A DNA stretch of 64,000 nt from Paramacrobiotus metropolitanus (lineage: Eukaryota; Tardigrada; Eutardigrada; Parachela; Macrobiotidae). Made by a program: the position numbers and the translations under genes. Each line of letters begins with the position of its first letter. Within the stretch, counting starts at the first letter, position 1. Of the stretch, positions 33,624-46,256 are shown in pieces. The stretch is from assembly GCF_019649055.1 (NCBI RefSeq), contig NW_026570351.1, positions 62,001 through 126,000 on the forward strand, in the 5' to 3' direction. The notes beneath the pieces were generated by a model. The model was not told the origin of the DNA and ran no database searches. It saw only the letters and a program-made list of their open reading frames with translations.

Positions 33624-34152
33624 TGTACCGATTTTCTACGAGTATAACTACTGTATTCGTATAACTACTGTTTACTGTATTAATAAAAAAAACTTGAAGA
33701 AGTGCTTCTCTTTTCAGGTGCCGTTTCTTAATACTTGTCGCTACCTTTCTCTCTTCTAAGCTAACGCGCCAGTCTTAATGAGTTAGAATGACTTCGGCGT
33801 AAGTAAAACATACTTGCTGATGTTTTGATAAAGCCAATAAAATTTGTTCTTCAGATCAAATGCAGTCTTCACATTCAATGTATAAAGATTTAGCAGATAG
33901 GGCTAGGCTGCACAGCCATATCTGTTCGATCCGTTACATTTCAGGCAGACGCGATTTAATCGATTTTGACAGTTTTCTCGAACATATTAGCTGTTCGTCT
34001 GCTTCCACTGGAACTTTTAAACCTAAAATGCTGTTCCACCGCTTGAACCTTCAGTTCTGTAGCTGTATACTGGCAGTTGTGTAGTTGCTAAAAGCAGATA
34101 CCTACTGACAAAATGCACGTTCCGGGTTTGACCACTCACAGCTATTTTACCT
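33624..34152. other. Intergenic
   Basis: Presumed promoter region of the minus-strand LRR-like gene. Nothing further recognised before the transposable element at 34153. Confidence 0.35.
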
Positions 34153-35535
34153 GGTAGCACGACAACTCTGTGACCTTCATTTCGCTGCCCGACAGTTTGA
34201 TGACCGACTTGTTGCTGACTACCACAACTTGCTGACCGACAAATCGCTGACCGACAGTTCGCTTTTTTACAAACTGGCTGACCGACATCTTGCTGAAACT
34301 AATTTGCTGAACGACATCTTACTTGTCGGTCAGCGAAATGTCGGTAATCGACAACTCGCTGACCGACAACTTGTAGAAGACGAAAACTTGCTGAGCGACA
34401 ATTCGCTGACCAGTTCAACGCACATTAGCGATATTTACGCGAAAACTAGAATCTTCGTTGGTTTCGCAAAAAGGAAGCAATAGTATGATAGTTATGACTG
34501 AAATATAACCTTTTTTGCCATTTATTACGGCGTATTAAGTTAACGAGTATGTTATCGTCTCAGCCAGTATTAATTATTTATTAATAACTGTTGAAATGTT
34601 TTAATAATTACACCCATTTCTTAGGTTTCCTAGGTTTCTTAGGTTTCTTTGGTTTCTTAATTTTCTAAGGTTCTTTTAGGTTTCTTAGGTTTCTTAGGTT
34701 TCTTAGGTTTCTTAGGTTTCTTAGGTTTCTTAGGTTTCTTAGGTTTCTTAGGTTTCTTAGGTTTCTTAGGTTTCTTAGGTTTCTTAGGTTTCTTAGGTTT
34801 CTTAGGTTTCTTAGGTTTCTTAGGTTTCTCAGGTTTCTTAGGTTTCTTAGGTTTCTTAGGTTTCTTAGGTTTCTCAGGTTTCTCAGGTTTTTTTGGTTTC
34901 TTAGGTTTCTTTGGTTTCTTAGGTTTTCAGGTTTTTGAGGTTTCTTAGGTTCCTAAGTTTTTTTCTGTTTCATAGGTGTTTTATGAAATTCAATCGTACG
35001 CGCTCACAGAAAAAAGGAGAAATGGACGACTGGAATGGTCAGATTGCTGCATATGCCGGCAGCTGTTAATAACAGGAGAATTGGTTGTGGTATCCGATCA
35101 TAATCACCCAAATTGAGGGTACCGTTGAGAGAGCGGAAATGTTTAATCGACTATTGTTTCTTAAAATGTTTTTAAAACGTGTTTAGGTGAAGGTATGAAA
35201 TAAAAAACGCGTGATTAAAAAATTGAGTTTCACAAGGATTTGATGGGTAACAAATTAAATTTGTGGTCAGCGAGTTGTCGGTATTTTCATAAAACGTCTG
35301 CCAGTAAAACGTCGGTCAACAATTTAGTAAGGAAGCAAATTGTCGGGTAAGCATTCTGTCAGTCAGCAAAATGTCGTCAGCAAATCGTCGGTGTCAGCGA
35401 ACTGTCGTTCAGCAAAATGTCGTTCAGCGATTTGTTGTTTCAACAAACTGTCGGGTCAACATTTTGTCGGTCAGCAAATAGTCGTCAGCAAGTTGTCGGT
35501 CAGCAAGATGACCGTCAGCGAGTTGTCGGTGTGCC
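34153..35535. mobile_element. Inverted-array element: GACCGACAA ends, (TTAGGTTTC)n core, 9-bp target duplication
   Basis: The left 270 bp are an array of TTGCTGACCGACA-like words, and the right 260 bp carry the inverse (TGTCGGTCAGCAA). Between them, 34622-34990 is a run of about 35 copies of TTAGGTTTC. The ends read GGTAGCACGACAACTC and, reverse-complemented, GGCACACCGACAACTC. ATTTTACCT flanks both sides (34144-34152, 35536-35544), a perfect 9-bp duplication. There is no transposase. The AT-rich stretch between 35000 and 35270 has no recognisable content. Confidence 0.88.
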
Positions 35536-35544
35536 ATTTTACCT

Positions 35545-36049
35545 TTGGTTTTCATCGCCTCTTTATTTTTTCAATGAAGACCGGCCAGTTGTCATGCGAC
35601 AATTCTATTTCAAACCGACTCATTCAGAGTTAAATTTGGACTGCTTGCACTTTAATTGACTCGTTATTTGTCGATAGAAGCATGAAGGAAAGAACACTCT
35701 GTAGGAGAAGGTTCAAAAACAGATCGGGAATTTCGGTAAACCTTTTTAGAAAGAATTAGAAAACGCATTTCGCTGCCATTGCGTGTGGTTGCAGTAATCC
35801 ATGCGCCGAAATATGGTTTGCTTTTATATCATATTTCCCAAATCGTTTAAGTTTGACTTTTTCGTTTCACTTTGCTTTTATGTTTTATCACTGATGTTTG
35901 ACATTTATGTTACCCGCACTTCATTGTTCCACAGTGAAATGTAGAGGAAATGCCTTATGAAATGAAGGTCGACTTATTATGAGTTATGACCAGTAACGCA
36001 GTTTTGCTCACGTAATCGATTTTTAATATCACCACCTTTCGTTGCAAAA
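35545..36049. other. No gene recognised
   Basis: AT-rich. Its right end grades into the distal part of the family upstream block (GACCAGTAACGCAGTTTTGC, near 35990). Confidence 0.35.
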
Positions 36050-36428
36050 TTCTTTGAAATAATAATACAGCGAAATCAGTTTGGAAGTGTTCTGTAAATC
36101 CTACGAAACTTCCATGAAGAGCAAGCGGTAGCTCATTGGACGTATGTAGCATATTTAAGCGGCACCAGCAAAGTTCTTCCTTAGTGGCGACAACACGACT
36201 TTCACTTGAGATCCGATACGTGGCCAAGTGCTTATTCCAGAAATTCGTACTTGCATTCCACCGCGAGTTCTAGTAACAACCGAACACTTGAAACATTTAA
36301 CGGACTGCAATATCAATGGTACATTTTGCAGAGGAAAAGCTCGCTGTCTTTTGCTTCTACTCTTAATATTAAATTGCTGCTTTTGCCGCTAACGCATGTG
36401 ACCATCACAGTGGGGCAGCACGTGTCAG
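35970..36428 (+). pseudogene. Relic upstream block and signal-peptide exon of a short-form cysteine-rich gene
   Basis: Upstream words match the 50.2-kb copy closely over some 400 bp: AATACAGCGAAATCAGTTTG, CACTTGAGATCCG, TTCCAGAAATT and GACTGCAATATCAATGG. The signal-exon remnant reads CTTTTGCCGCTAACGCATGT (leader LLPLTHV) and ends GTCAG|GTAAGT at 36428/36429. By comparison with the 50.5-kb gene, about 35 bp including the start codon are deleted. No C-terminal exon follows directly. The nearest candidate is the fragment at 45984-46256, across the transposon nest. Confidence 0.65.
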
Positions 36429-36639
36429 GTAAGTAAGGCTTGTAACTTGTAAAAAACTTTGGAATCTCTAGCTGCATGGACTTTGGCTTCCAGCCCATGG
36501 TCGGAACTGGGGAATATTATAGACACTTAGCACAGTAGAACCTGAAGACTCTGACTAGAACTGTGTGAGATGCTACGGCGCGCTATGCCGGGTGTACCGG
36601 CGAGTTTTGGCCCAAAAAATACTAAACTTCGACCACCAG

Positions 36640-36900
36640 TATTAAGTAAGTTGTGTCATTATGTCATTAATGACACAAAGACAAACCGGGCTGCACATTG
36701 AAGCAACTAATTACATGCTATAAAGGAGCGAGCTGCCGTATCTGGTGTCATTATGTCACTAAATCATTAATGACATAATGACGGGCCGGACTGGGGGCAA
36801 CTAGTACACGCAATAAAGGAGCAAACTGCCGTCTCTGGTGGCATTATGTCAGTGATGACATAGCATTATGTCAGTAATGACATAATGACTGGATACTATT
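36640..36900. repeat. Palindromic GTCATTAATGAC repeat, about 115-bp unit
   Basis: The word GTCATTATGTCATTAATGAC and variants recurs with an intervening unit that includes AAAGGAGCxAxCTGCCGTxTC. Related inverted words lie at 45525-45615 on the other side of the nest, so these two tracts may be the ends of an outer element. Confidence 0.6.
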
Positions 36901-38304
36901 AAGGGTCACCCCGGTAGGTGCCGCGCTGATCCCAGAACAACTAGCCGCAAATGTTGTCATTAAGTAGGTTGCGTTTTGCACGGCCATACGATTAACGGCA
37001 AAATTAACGACGATCTTGGTGTTGTTAATTTAACGTTCCGTTGATTCGAACAGGAGGTTGCGTTATGAACTAAACAATTTACTGCTCCTGATATTAACGT
37101 GAGGAACTACTGTAGGTATCAAACATTCTCCGTCCAATATTTGTACAATTTCAAAAGAATTTCGTTTACCCGAATAAAAATTAACAACAAAGTAGATCTT
37201 TTTTATATGGTATACGCACGTTAGAAAGAAGTGAGGACAAAGTTTTCACGCAGACGTTCTAAAGAACTGTCATTTTCCATTCTAGAATATAAGCAGGTTG
37301 CGGTATCAACGAAGGGGTACGATTGACGATAGAATTAACGACGGGGTACGATTAACGAACGTTTAAACGGAATTACCCGTCGTTATTAACGAAACGAAGG
37401 GGGTATCGTTTCGTTAATGACGACGTTGAAATTCAGTAATGAACGACCGGGCTTACATAGACCATTGAGCACGAAGACTGCATAGGTGAGACAGTCAACC
37501 CAGTGAATTTCTGCCTGGGCACTCAATCCTAAGTTGCCCACTCGACTCGAATTTTTCAAAACTCGTACCAGTCTCGACAGTTGCTCTGCTGTCAGTTACT
37601 TAGCATTTTGCCAGCTACTTTGAAAGCAGAATAATTTACGTTTTCATAAGTGTGACAAAATATTGTTCCAAAAATCAAAACACAGTTGCACAAATACTTC
37701 TTTCAGGAACTAATGTTCTACAGCAACTTTGTAACCATCTTTCAAGTGTAACTGCAAGTTACGCATTCTAGAATGGAAAATGACAGTTCTTTAGAACGTC
37801 TGCGTGAAAACTTTGTCCTCATTTCTTTCTAACGTGCGTATACCATATAAAAAAGATCTACTTTGTTGTTAATTTTTATTCGGGTAAACGAAATTCTTTT
37901 GAAATTGTACAAATATTGGACGGAGAATGTTTGATACCTACAGTAGTTCCTCACGTTAATATCAGGAGCAGTAAATTGTTTAGTTCATCGAAGTGGCTAT
38001 GCGCAGGAGTTTCGTACTGCGGTGCTGTACTGCGCATTGTACGTTACATAGCAACCATAATACGTATGACTATTTCCGTACTTGTACAACCCTGGTTACG
38101 AAGTGATAAGTACGAGTACCATGCATGGATGGTTGTATTGCTTACATGGTAAAGTTTTTTTTTTACCTTCCCTGAAATTTGTTTGGCCCCTGGGGGCCGG
38201 GGGGTTCTCCCATCGGAGTTAACATAAGCATCATTAGCACACGCAAAAAATGAGGTGCAATGGCAGAAAGAGTCCAAACCTCAGTTTCGCTACTACATAC
38301 AGCC

Positions 38305-39405
38305 CTGCCCAGCCAAGTTGGGGCAGTTTCTTCAAAAAATTAGAACAAGTCAGCCGTCCTAAAATATCCTTATCTAATTGTTTCTTAGTTGCCGTGTATA
38401 TCCGACATCTTTTTCAATTGGAGATTCTACGCTGAGACCGCCTTCCTAATAATAGTGAGGTCAAAATTAGAGTACACCAGTGGAAAAAAGCTGCTCGACC
38501 CACCCAGCGTGGTAGCAGTATTCGTGTTTGAAATTTGCTTACAAATTCTGACGACGTCGTTGTCCAAAAGCAATATCTCTGAGCTGTTGATCATTCATTG
38601 CTCTTGCGGAAGATACCATACATCAGCCGATTTCGGTCAAGCCTTGGTGACCTTTGCAGAGTGACTGCAAGCATTTTTGAATTGGGGGGTGGCCTAGCTC
38701 CCTTGCACGCTCCCGGTGCACGGGATGCGACAGGTAACCACTTTCGCCGAAGTCGTATTTGCGAAGCCCTGAGTGTCAATAAAAAGTTCTCCAATCGTAA
38801 AATATGCCTTAAACACTCCATCACGAGACACCGTAAGAGCAACCATACGTACTTTTTGCAACCACTTTGTTGATTTTTTGTTCTGTTCATCCGGCCACTG
38901 CATTTCTCCGCCTGGACAGTTTATGTCTGTTCAAACCTCAAAATCGCTTCAAGTGATCCACGTTTTATTCATGGAAAATATAAACTTGAAGTTACTTAGG
39001 TCTGTGCGCTAGGCAGCCGCATTCTGCGGAAGGTACGTCTTAACATACAAGCCTATGGGATGTGCACATTGCTTCGCGATCTGCCCGAGCACTGATCGCG
39101 CTAGATTTTTTGCTGACCCATAACGGACAGGCTTCGGTTAGCTTAGGAGTATCCAGAAAAGTTTACGTAAACATATCTGTTGGTATATTTTTTAGAGGGA
39201 CCGTTACAGGCATCATAAAAATGGCCACTACCCTACCCCCAAAACTTGTGCTCGGCTCCCTACTGGCACACCAAGAGGTACCGGTTTTGAAATAAACGAA
39301 TTCACAGTAAACATTTACACTAGATAACTGTGAATTCAAAAGCGTAACAGTGTGTCCATTTATTTTATAATTATTTAGCAAAACTGCCCCAACTTGGCTG
39401 AGCAG
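38305..39405. mobile_element. Nested DNA element, 1.1 kb
   Basis: CTGCCCAGCCAAGTTGGGGC then AGTTT at the left is inverted at the right (AAACTGCCCCAACTTGGCTG then AGCAG). The interior lacks a supported gene. Target duplication unclear. Confidence 0.65.
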
Positions 39406-39971
39406 AGCACTTATAATAAATTATTGCATGAGTTTCTAATTTTCTTCTTGCAGCTGCCAACTGTTCGGATTTTTATTTCTATTTCGGTGCCGGTAGTGCA
39501 CACCGCACTGCTCAACGAAAGGCCTAGCTGTGGTTACGACTCCCTTGTTCGAAGCCTGTGTCGTATGCTCAGATGTAGCATCCATTCCTCATTAATATTG
39601 CAAAATTTATTATTAAGTAATAACGAACAAATTTACGAGTTTTTTTATTCCGAAATTTACGAAGAGTTTATCGTTTGTGTAAGTAGTTCTTTACTGCAGC
39701 CGTTAGATGAAGGTTCACCACTTTAAGATCCGGCCGCTGCAGCTGCGTGCTCCCTGTCAGGCATCGCACACATTAAGTAGGTCGAGAGCGTGTGTTCCAT
39801 TTTCCTTGTTTTTCCGACTCTGTAACACAACTTTACTGAATCCTTCTGCACCGCCGCACTTGATGCTTTTGTACCACCGGCTGACTGGCCGATTTCAAAT
39901 CATTTCTGCCTTACATTGTGCCATAATATGAATCATACGTTGTGCTTAGAATCTTCAAAATTCTGTTATTA

Positions 39972-40930
39972 CCCGGGTGGCTGAACAAAATGGCCCTCTG
40001 ATTTAGCGAGGTGCGCTGAACCCGCCCAAAGTTGGACTGACTTCCTGTTAGTTTCATTTGAAAGAACAACCTTTATACTATACAAAAATTAGGTTAACCG
40101 ATCAGTTTATACAGATTTGAATTTTAAACAACTTTTTTGAAAAAACGGGTAGAGTTGGAGGGTGTCCCAAAACGAAAATTTCTAATTTCTCTAATCCTAC
40201 ACTAAAAATTCCCATTATTCAGCGGTGCTGGTTAATGAATGTAATCTTACAATTTCTGATAGAGGAGTTGTCCCGGGTTTATTTACTGTTTAGACCTGCA
40301 TTTTTTAAGGAACCGTGTTCGGCTAAGAAATGATAGAATTAAAACCTTACGATTAAAATTGTCAAGAAATCCGCGAACTGATCTTCTGAAAATAAATCTC
40401 TTAATAATGCTTAACGGAATGACCTGGGACAAACTCGTTTCTGTAAAGACAATTCCTTGGGTGCATTATTCCGTTAAGCCGACAGTTCATGTTGCTGCCT
40501 GTCGCGCAGCAAAAAATCGTAACTAAAATAGCGGAGTAGAACCAAATAAAAAACTGCATTTTTTTCGTAAAGTCACGAAACGTGCTGACGGTATAGCTCA
40601 ACCGGCGCAAGCATCATGCCAACAAAATTTTTTTCTCTTGGTTAAAGAGGCTATTGTCTTGTTAAAACAGTTTGAAATATTTAAATATCACGTTTTGGAA
40701 AGAATTGCCACGAGAATTTCTCTCCAGCGAGCTGGGACACAATAATTATTCACACCATTTCAATTGGCATTATTTTTAGCAAACACAGTTTATTTCTCTA
40801 AAAGCAATTTTGTAGTTTCGAATAGTCAATAAAATTGTCTATCGAACGAGTGTTAAATGTTTGCGATGCGATAAGTGGTTCATGAGAGACGAAACGAGAA
40901 CGGAGAGGGGCATTTTGTTCGGCCACCCGG
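39972..40930. mobile_element. Tc1/mariner-like non-autonomous element, TA target site
   Basis: CCCGGGTGGCTGAACAAAAT at the left and ATTTTGTTCGGCCACCCGG at the right form inverted ends, each bounded by TA. About 960 bp, AT-rich core, no transposase. Confidence 0.8.
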
Positions 40931-41227
40931 TATACAGGTATAAATATATTCGGTCACCCGTCTGAAAAATAAGAACTAAAAAAAATTAAGAAGGGTAAAC
41001 TGTGGTGGCTCAAGTGTCAGGTGGCCCAAGTGGCGGGACACTGTTAACAAATACAGCACGTAGATACCGATTAATTTTACGAAAATGGTTGTGCGCCCCG
41101 ATTGTCGACTGTCGAGGCGCATAACACTGACCTTAATTCTAACGGAGTTGTCATGGAGATATTTGCTGTACTATACTTCCCCGTTTCCGTTATTGTATGC
41201 TCCAGTAACAGTAAATTAAATACTTAA

Positions 41228-41320
41228 TAAAATAGGAAACCGTTAAAGGCACCCCTTAAAACCCCCGTTTATTATAGGCACCCCTTTTCGCACCGTTTTT
41301 TAAAGGCACCCATTTTGAAT
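41228..41320. repeat. Half-array of TATAGGCACCCC words
   Basis: Three or four copies of xxxAGGCACCCCTTTT resemble the ends of the element at 19546-20342. No matching opposite end was found nearby. Confidence 0.5.
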
Positions 41321-42494
41321 CAATATGGTATTATTGGTATATAATATCAAATATTAATTACATATTCTAACATTAATTTATTATTGTCTTTGACAGTTGG
41401 TGTGAACGTAAAAACTTACTATAAACAAAAGGTCAATATGGTTAGCAGTTTACAACCATATCAGGAATGCATAAGTAATTAAGTTGTGCTCATTACCGGC
41501 AAATATCATATTATGGCGGGTTCAAGCAGCCCTCCGGCGCCGGGGCCAAGGGGGAAGCTCGGGAGCCTTCCCCATAATACAATAACCTTTTTTACGAACA
41601 TGTGCACCAATATTAAGAATATGAAAAGAAGGGCGTTAGCCCTTAGACTCATGGCCGACGAAACCCGTACCCAGCTCGCTTCAGGCTTGTAGGCAGCATT
41701 CGTGGCCTCGTCCTTATGCATATTATACCGGGATTTTGCGGGAAATGGTCCATAATCATTTCTCACTAACACAAGAAAGGTGGAATAATCTACCGGAAAA
41801 TCGACCGCCTTAGCCAACCGAGAACCGACCGTCATTAGGGCGACTGAAGATAAAACGTCAGCGAAAAAACAGCCGTCTTAAAATTTTGTGCTTTTAATAT
41901 GGCGGACTTTGAATGCTGCAGTCGTACGGTTTAATAGTTAGATAATAAGCACATTAACTTATAATGATTAGGAGCACTATCACAATTACTATATAAGCTC
42001 ACTGAGAGAAGTGGAGAGAATTTGAAATCTTGACAGAGATGATTAGTATTCAACGGCAACTTCTAAGCTGCTCTCAGTGAAGTTGATTAAAACAGACGAG
42101 ATAAAACGAAATTTGATGGTTCATCGGTGGCAGTCATCGATTTTAGTGAACTTCGCGAATTACCCAAAATTCAATTATGCAACTACGAACATGTTAGCCA
42201 ACGCCTGTGCGATCTTTAAATGTGCACATGAGATGGTCAGTAATCAATGAGCCATTTACTCAGTTAAAAAGTCGTTGGGAAGAACAACGGCAAGAGCAAC
42301 ATCTCATTTGTACAAATCTCATTAGCACAACTACAAATGGCGTTGCGTTGGCAGTTGGCAGCGTGCACGGATGACCTTTATGGCTCCGCACGGGTGCTGT
42401 CTGCGTGCACGGGAAGTTGCCATGGGTTTTCGCTGTTGTACACAGAATCACAGATACTTGTATTGTAGCAGTGAGCCTGTATGACAGTGTACTA

Positions 42495-42724
42495 AGGGGG
42501 CATCCATAAATTAAGTACGCAAAAAACCACGTTTTCTTCACCCCTCCCTCCCCCTTCGTAGCGGTCCGTCACGTTTGCTTGACCCCTCATCCCTGGTTCG
42601 CTCAATCGTAATACATGGAGCTGACCACCCCCTCCCCCTGGGTTCGCAGGGGCCGTTACAGATTGTCACATTTTTTGGACCGTCCCTCCCTGGTTTGCTG
42701 CGTACATAATTTATGGATCCCCCC
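42495..42724. mobile_element. Mariner-type MITE, 230 bp
   Basis: AGGGGGCATCCATAAATTAA (then GTACGCA) and its inverse (TGCGTAC, ATAATTTATGGATCCCCCC) are flanked by TA. The terminus GGGGxCATCCATAAATTA is a form I know from widespread animal mariner MITEs. Confidence 0.85.
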
Positions 42725-43659
42725 TAACTAAATTTTTCAAGGTCGTTTTGAGAAAACATTTCCCGTTCCGCTGACTGCTAGACCCGAACATGTGTAAATT
42801 TTGCAGGAACATGCCCCTTTGATTTGCAGCTTTAAAACAAATTTTCTAAGTTTTTCCCAAATCAGTCAGCAGCAAATATCGGTCAGTTGCTACATATGAG
42901 AAGCACAATTAATCGGACCACAATTATTGGAACTTTTTGTCCCCGTATCACCTCTACTATCTGTAGTTCAGATACCGTTTTGAGCTTCGTTAATTTCAGT
43001 CTGTCCGTCGTAAACACTTCGTGAACTTTAACATTAATTAACGTCGAAAACTTTTGCGCAGTGCCTTGCTTCGCCTACGCTTCCGCTTTCTGTTACTGAA
43101 GGATAAAATTTATTTCAAGTTTGGCAGAAATCCAGCTGTTAATAATAACAATATGCGTCCGCCAAGTATTAATTTCACCACTTTAGTTGTACCCAGGCGC
43201 GCCGGGGATGGTATTCCATCGCGTTTTTGAATTTTGACCTGTGATGGGTGATGACGGGTCGGATTGTACAGAATATCTGTATTTTATCCGGCGGGAAGTC
43301 AGCCCCCAAGGGCGCTATACGTTTCGTTTTTTACCGGATTTTTTATCTTTTCAATCAATCTTAGAAATATTCTCCTTTTGTTAATTTTTTGTTTCCGTAA
43401 TTTTAGTAATTTGTTTTCAATTTTTAATAGCGTTTTCGATTTTTCTGAAATCCTTTTCTCGACGTTACTCCGGGTCTTTCTGACAGGGAGAAATATTGTG
43501 ACCCCACTCTCTGCGGACATCCAAAATACGCGTTCCTCCCTTCCCGGCCCCCGGAAAGGAATTAGCGCCCCCTGGAAATTTAATTTCAAGCAATTTGAAA
43601 GAAAGAATTCACAAATGCACGCAGCCAAAACCGGCGCACGGACAACTTCTGACGACTTT

Positions 43660-44020
43660 CTATTAACCGATAAAGTGCTTATCCGACAATTTGCTTAACC
43701 GACAGCTCGATGATCGGTTGCTGACTTGCTGAACGTCAATTTGCTGAACCCTACAGTCTGCTGACTTCAAAAAACAAGATAAACGAAACAGATCATAACG
43801 GAACATATGACAGGAGACGCGTGCAAGAAAACACCAGAAAACAGAGAAAAAAATAGAAAATCGTTAGCAAGCACAGGAAAAACATATCGAGTAAAAACCA
43901 TAAGAAAACAGAAGTAAGCAAACATCAAAATAAGAAAATCTGAGAAAACAAAATGTCGGCAGCAAAACTGTTGAAAAGCAAATCTGTCGGTTAGCAGGTT
44001 GTGTGAATCAGCAATACTTC
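43660..44020. repeat. Degenerate inverted-array element of the GACCGACAA type
   Basis: CCGACAATTTGCTTAACCGA at the left and TGTCGGTTAGCAGG at the right resemble the ends of the 34.2-kb element in inverse orientation. The core holds GAAAACA-rich words. No target duplication found. Confidence 0.45.
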
Positions 44021-44769
44021 GCTTTTACCATTATTTCGAACGGTTGCACTTTGCGAATTAATTATTCTAACATTCGGCCGAGTTAACAGCAGCTCTGGCG
44101 GGCAACTGTGATCAACTTAAACTGTATTATGAACTGTAGTAATATGTAAAATATTGCAGTCTGTAACTCTGTATTATGAACAGAACATGTTCATAATACA
44201 GAGTACAGACTGCTAATTTTTCGTTTTTTGTTGCACTGGCTTTTTTATTAACAGCCGCAGGAGTTGAAAGATTTACCTAGTAAATGTATAAAATTATTTT
44301 TCGTATAGACCAACACGGGCAAATGTGTGTGGTGATTCTAACAAATATTGATTCGGACAGTGCAACCGTTGGGAATAATGGTAAAATCGAAGTTTGCCGG
44401 TCAGTGAACTGCCAGGAAGCAAAACGGTGGTCGGAGAATTGACTTGCTACTGCCAAAAATAAAACCCGTTCCCGAACCCCGTGCACGCAGCCAAACCCCG
44501 TATAAACACCCGTGCCCACAGCCAACGCCCGTGTTTTCCTATGAAGGCAGCATTAACTGAATGGTAAGAATTATTATATTAATGGGCAAGTGTAACCACC
44601 GTATTTTGTATGAACAAATGACTGAAATCCAAATTACAAGATAAAGCTGGGAAGCAAAAGCCAGTCCTCATTTTGTATTACGGAGTAGTGAACACTGGTT
44701 GACGTGGTTTTGGCTAAACAAAAATGGCTATCTGCTCAGATCGCTCACATTCTGTTTCTCGTAAGCCTG

Positions 44770-45110
44770 GCAGTACAGATACTTTACGTAAAGTACTGGC
44801 TTTTCACCGATTCACGGAAATAGGTATACGTGGATAGATACACAAAATGTGCAGTACTTTACACAAAGTACTGACTTTTCACCGATTCAAGGAATTAGGT
44901 ATATGTGGATAGATACACAAACTGTGCAGTACTTTACACAAAGTACTGACTTTTCACCGATTCACGGAATTAGGTATATGTGGACAGATACACAAACTGT
45001 GCAGTACTTTACACAAAGTACTGACTTTTCACCGATTCACGGAATTAGGTAGATGTGGATAGATACACGAACTGTGCAGTACTTTACACAAAGTACGGAC
45101 TTCTTACCAA
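44770..45110. repeat. Tandem repeat, about 67-bp unit, four copies
   Basis: GTGCAGTACTTTACACAAAG, TACTGACTTTTCACCGATTC and ACGGAATTAGGTATATGTGG recur four times with few changes. The motif AGTACT is shared with the satellite at the right window edge. A related single unit lies at about 54900-55080. Confidence 0.85.
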
Positions 45111-45524
45111 TTAACGGATTCACGGCATGCGGGAAGTACAGTCTGTATTAACTAATGTGCAGTACTTTAAATAAAGTAAGGTGTAAAGTGCAACAAGTTA
45201 AGTACAAGATCGTACGACGAATTGCTTTGAACCCGAGCTTACTTTATTCGTACAATATTTCTTAGATTTTTAGTACAAATCGTTGACGTACAAGATTTCT
45301 TTAAAAATGAAAAACTCCTGCGCATAGCATTGACCTTAGTTCATAACGCAACCTCCTGTTCGAATCAACGGAACGTTAAATTAACAACACCAAGATCGTC
45401 GTTAATTTTGCCGTTAATCGTATGGCCGTGCAAAACGCAACCTACTTAATGACAAATGCACAAGTACCGCTAGTGGTAAGGCTGGTATCTGCCACGCGAG
45501 TACCCACGATAGCTGGTGGCAATG

Positions 45525-45615
45525 CGTCATTAGTGACATAATGACAAAGTGACCACATGCAGGTCTGCGCTGCATCTCACATATTAAGCCGTGTCACTAA
45601 TGACATATTGACTAG
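45525..45615. repeat. GTCAxTAATGAC words, possible right end of the outer element
   Basis: GTCATTAGTGACATAATGAC and GTGTCACTAATGACATATTG mirror the tract at 36640-36900. Confidence 0.5.
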
Positions 45616-45983
45616 TGCAATCAAGTGCTTCCGCAATATGAAACTGAATTCTATCAGCTATTGTAATCTAGAAGCAAATACCCAACTGTCAATAAAAATT
45701 TTTGGCAGCCGTTATGATTTTGTAGATTATAGCACAGAAATTAAAAAGGCAAAGCATGGTAAACATAAACCGCTTCTCTGTTTGAACTGCTTGAAAATTG
45801 ACAAATACTTTTCGACCATCTAAAGACTCCCCGATGCCTTTTGGGCCAATACTCGCCAAGCCTCTATGCCGGTGACGGTATTATGGTGATTAGGTAACGG
45901 TGATGCGTTGGCTCTCTTCAGTTTTTTTTTTCTCACAGCGATCTGGTTTTGTTGCTGCTTTCAGCTAAAAAGATAAAGATCAA

Positions 45984-46256
45984 GTAAAGAAAGTGCCACA
46001 GGCTTCCTGGGACACACTTGATCCAGTTTCCTCTGATCTTCTTGATCTAGCAGTAGAAAATTTGGATCAGTGCGCTGCGGAATATCATCGGAACAGTACC
46101 GGTATCAACAATGACGAAAATACCCATTGCCGGGGTTGCCGCGGTAAATCGACTTTTCTGCACTTGTTCAGAAAAGGATTGACGTTCCGTCCTGACTCTC
46201 ATAGCTTCGTGCCAGGAAACACGTCACTTCCCGATACATATTTTTCACTGACTTAA
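45984..46256 (+). pseudogene. C-terminal half of a cysteine-rich family exon
   Basis: The frame reads VPQASWDTLDPV, LDQCAAEYHRNSTGINNDEN, HCRGCRGKSTF, LFRKGLTFRPDSHSFVPGN, then diverges and stops at TAA 46254-46256. It matches the second half of exon 4 of the 24.95-kb gene. The first half (PYC...NYCC) is absent, and upstream DNA is unrelated. It is a 5'-truncated fragment, perhaps the other half of the relic ending at 36428. AATAAA signals follow at 46260-46275. Confidence 0.7.

Larger units (their letters stand above)
37989..45335. mobile_element. 7.35-kb inserted element with 9-bp target duplication TTAGTTCAT
   Basis: TTAGTTCAT occurs at 37980-37988 and 45336-45344. Just inside, GCTATGCGCAGGAGTTT is found at both ends in inverted orientation, and the right end reads GGTCAATGCTATGCGC from outside in. 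Similar termini (GCGCATAGCTTTGACC) occur near 58370-58410, so the family has other copies. The interior is a patchwork of further elements and tandem repeats, with no transposase seen. Confidence 0.75.
36955..45454. mobile_element. DNA transposon, about 1.15 kb, split by a 7.35-kb insertion
   Basis: The first 113 bp (from TGTCATTAAGTAGGTTGCG) match, inverted, the last 113 bp (ending CGCAACCTACTTAATGACA). Inside, 37068-37290 is inverted at 37768-37988, so the outer repeat continues inward for a total of about 335 bp. The right arm is interrupted at 37988 and resumes at 45345. Removing the insertion leaves an element of about 1.15 kb. CAAATG occurs at both flanks, but the exact target duplication is uncertain. 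No transposase frame. Confidence 0.8.

Noticed and set aside
34622-34990. TTAGGTTTC array considered as telomeric repeat or CRISPR-like array
   Set aside because: It is internal to an element bounded by a 9-bp target duplication. There are no spacers, so no CRISPR; a telomeric nature cannot be judged here.
43264-43698. 144-codon frame with Phe-rich hydrophobic start
   Set aside because: Low-complexity T-rich DNA inside the transposon nest. No homologue or signal-peptide exon layout.
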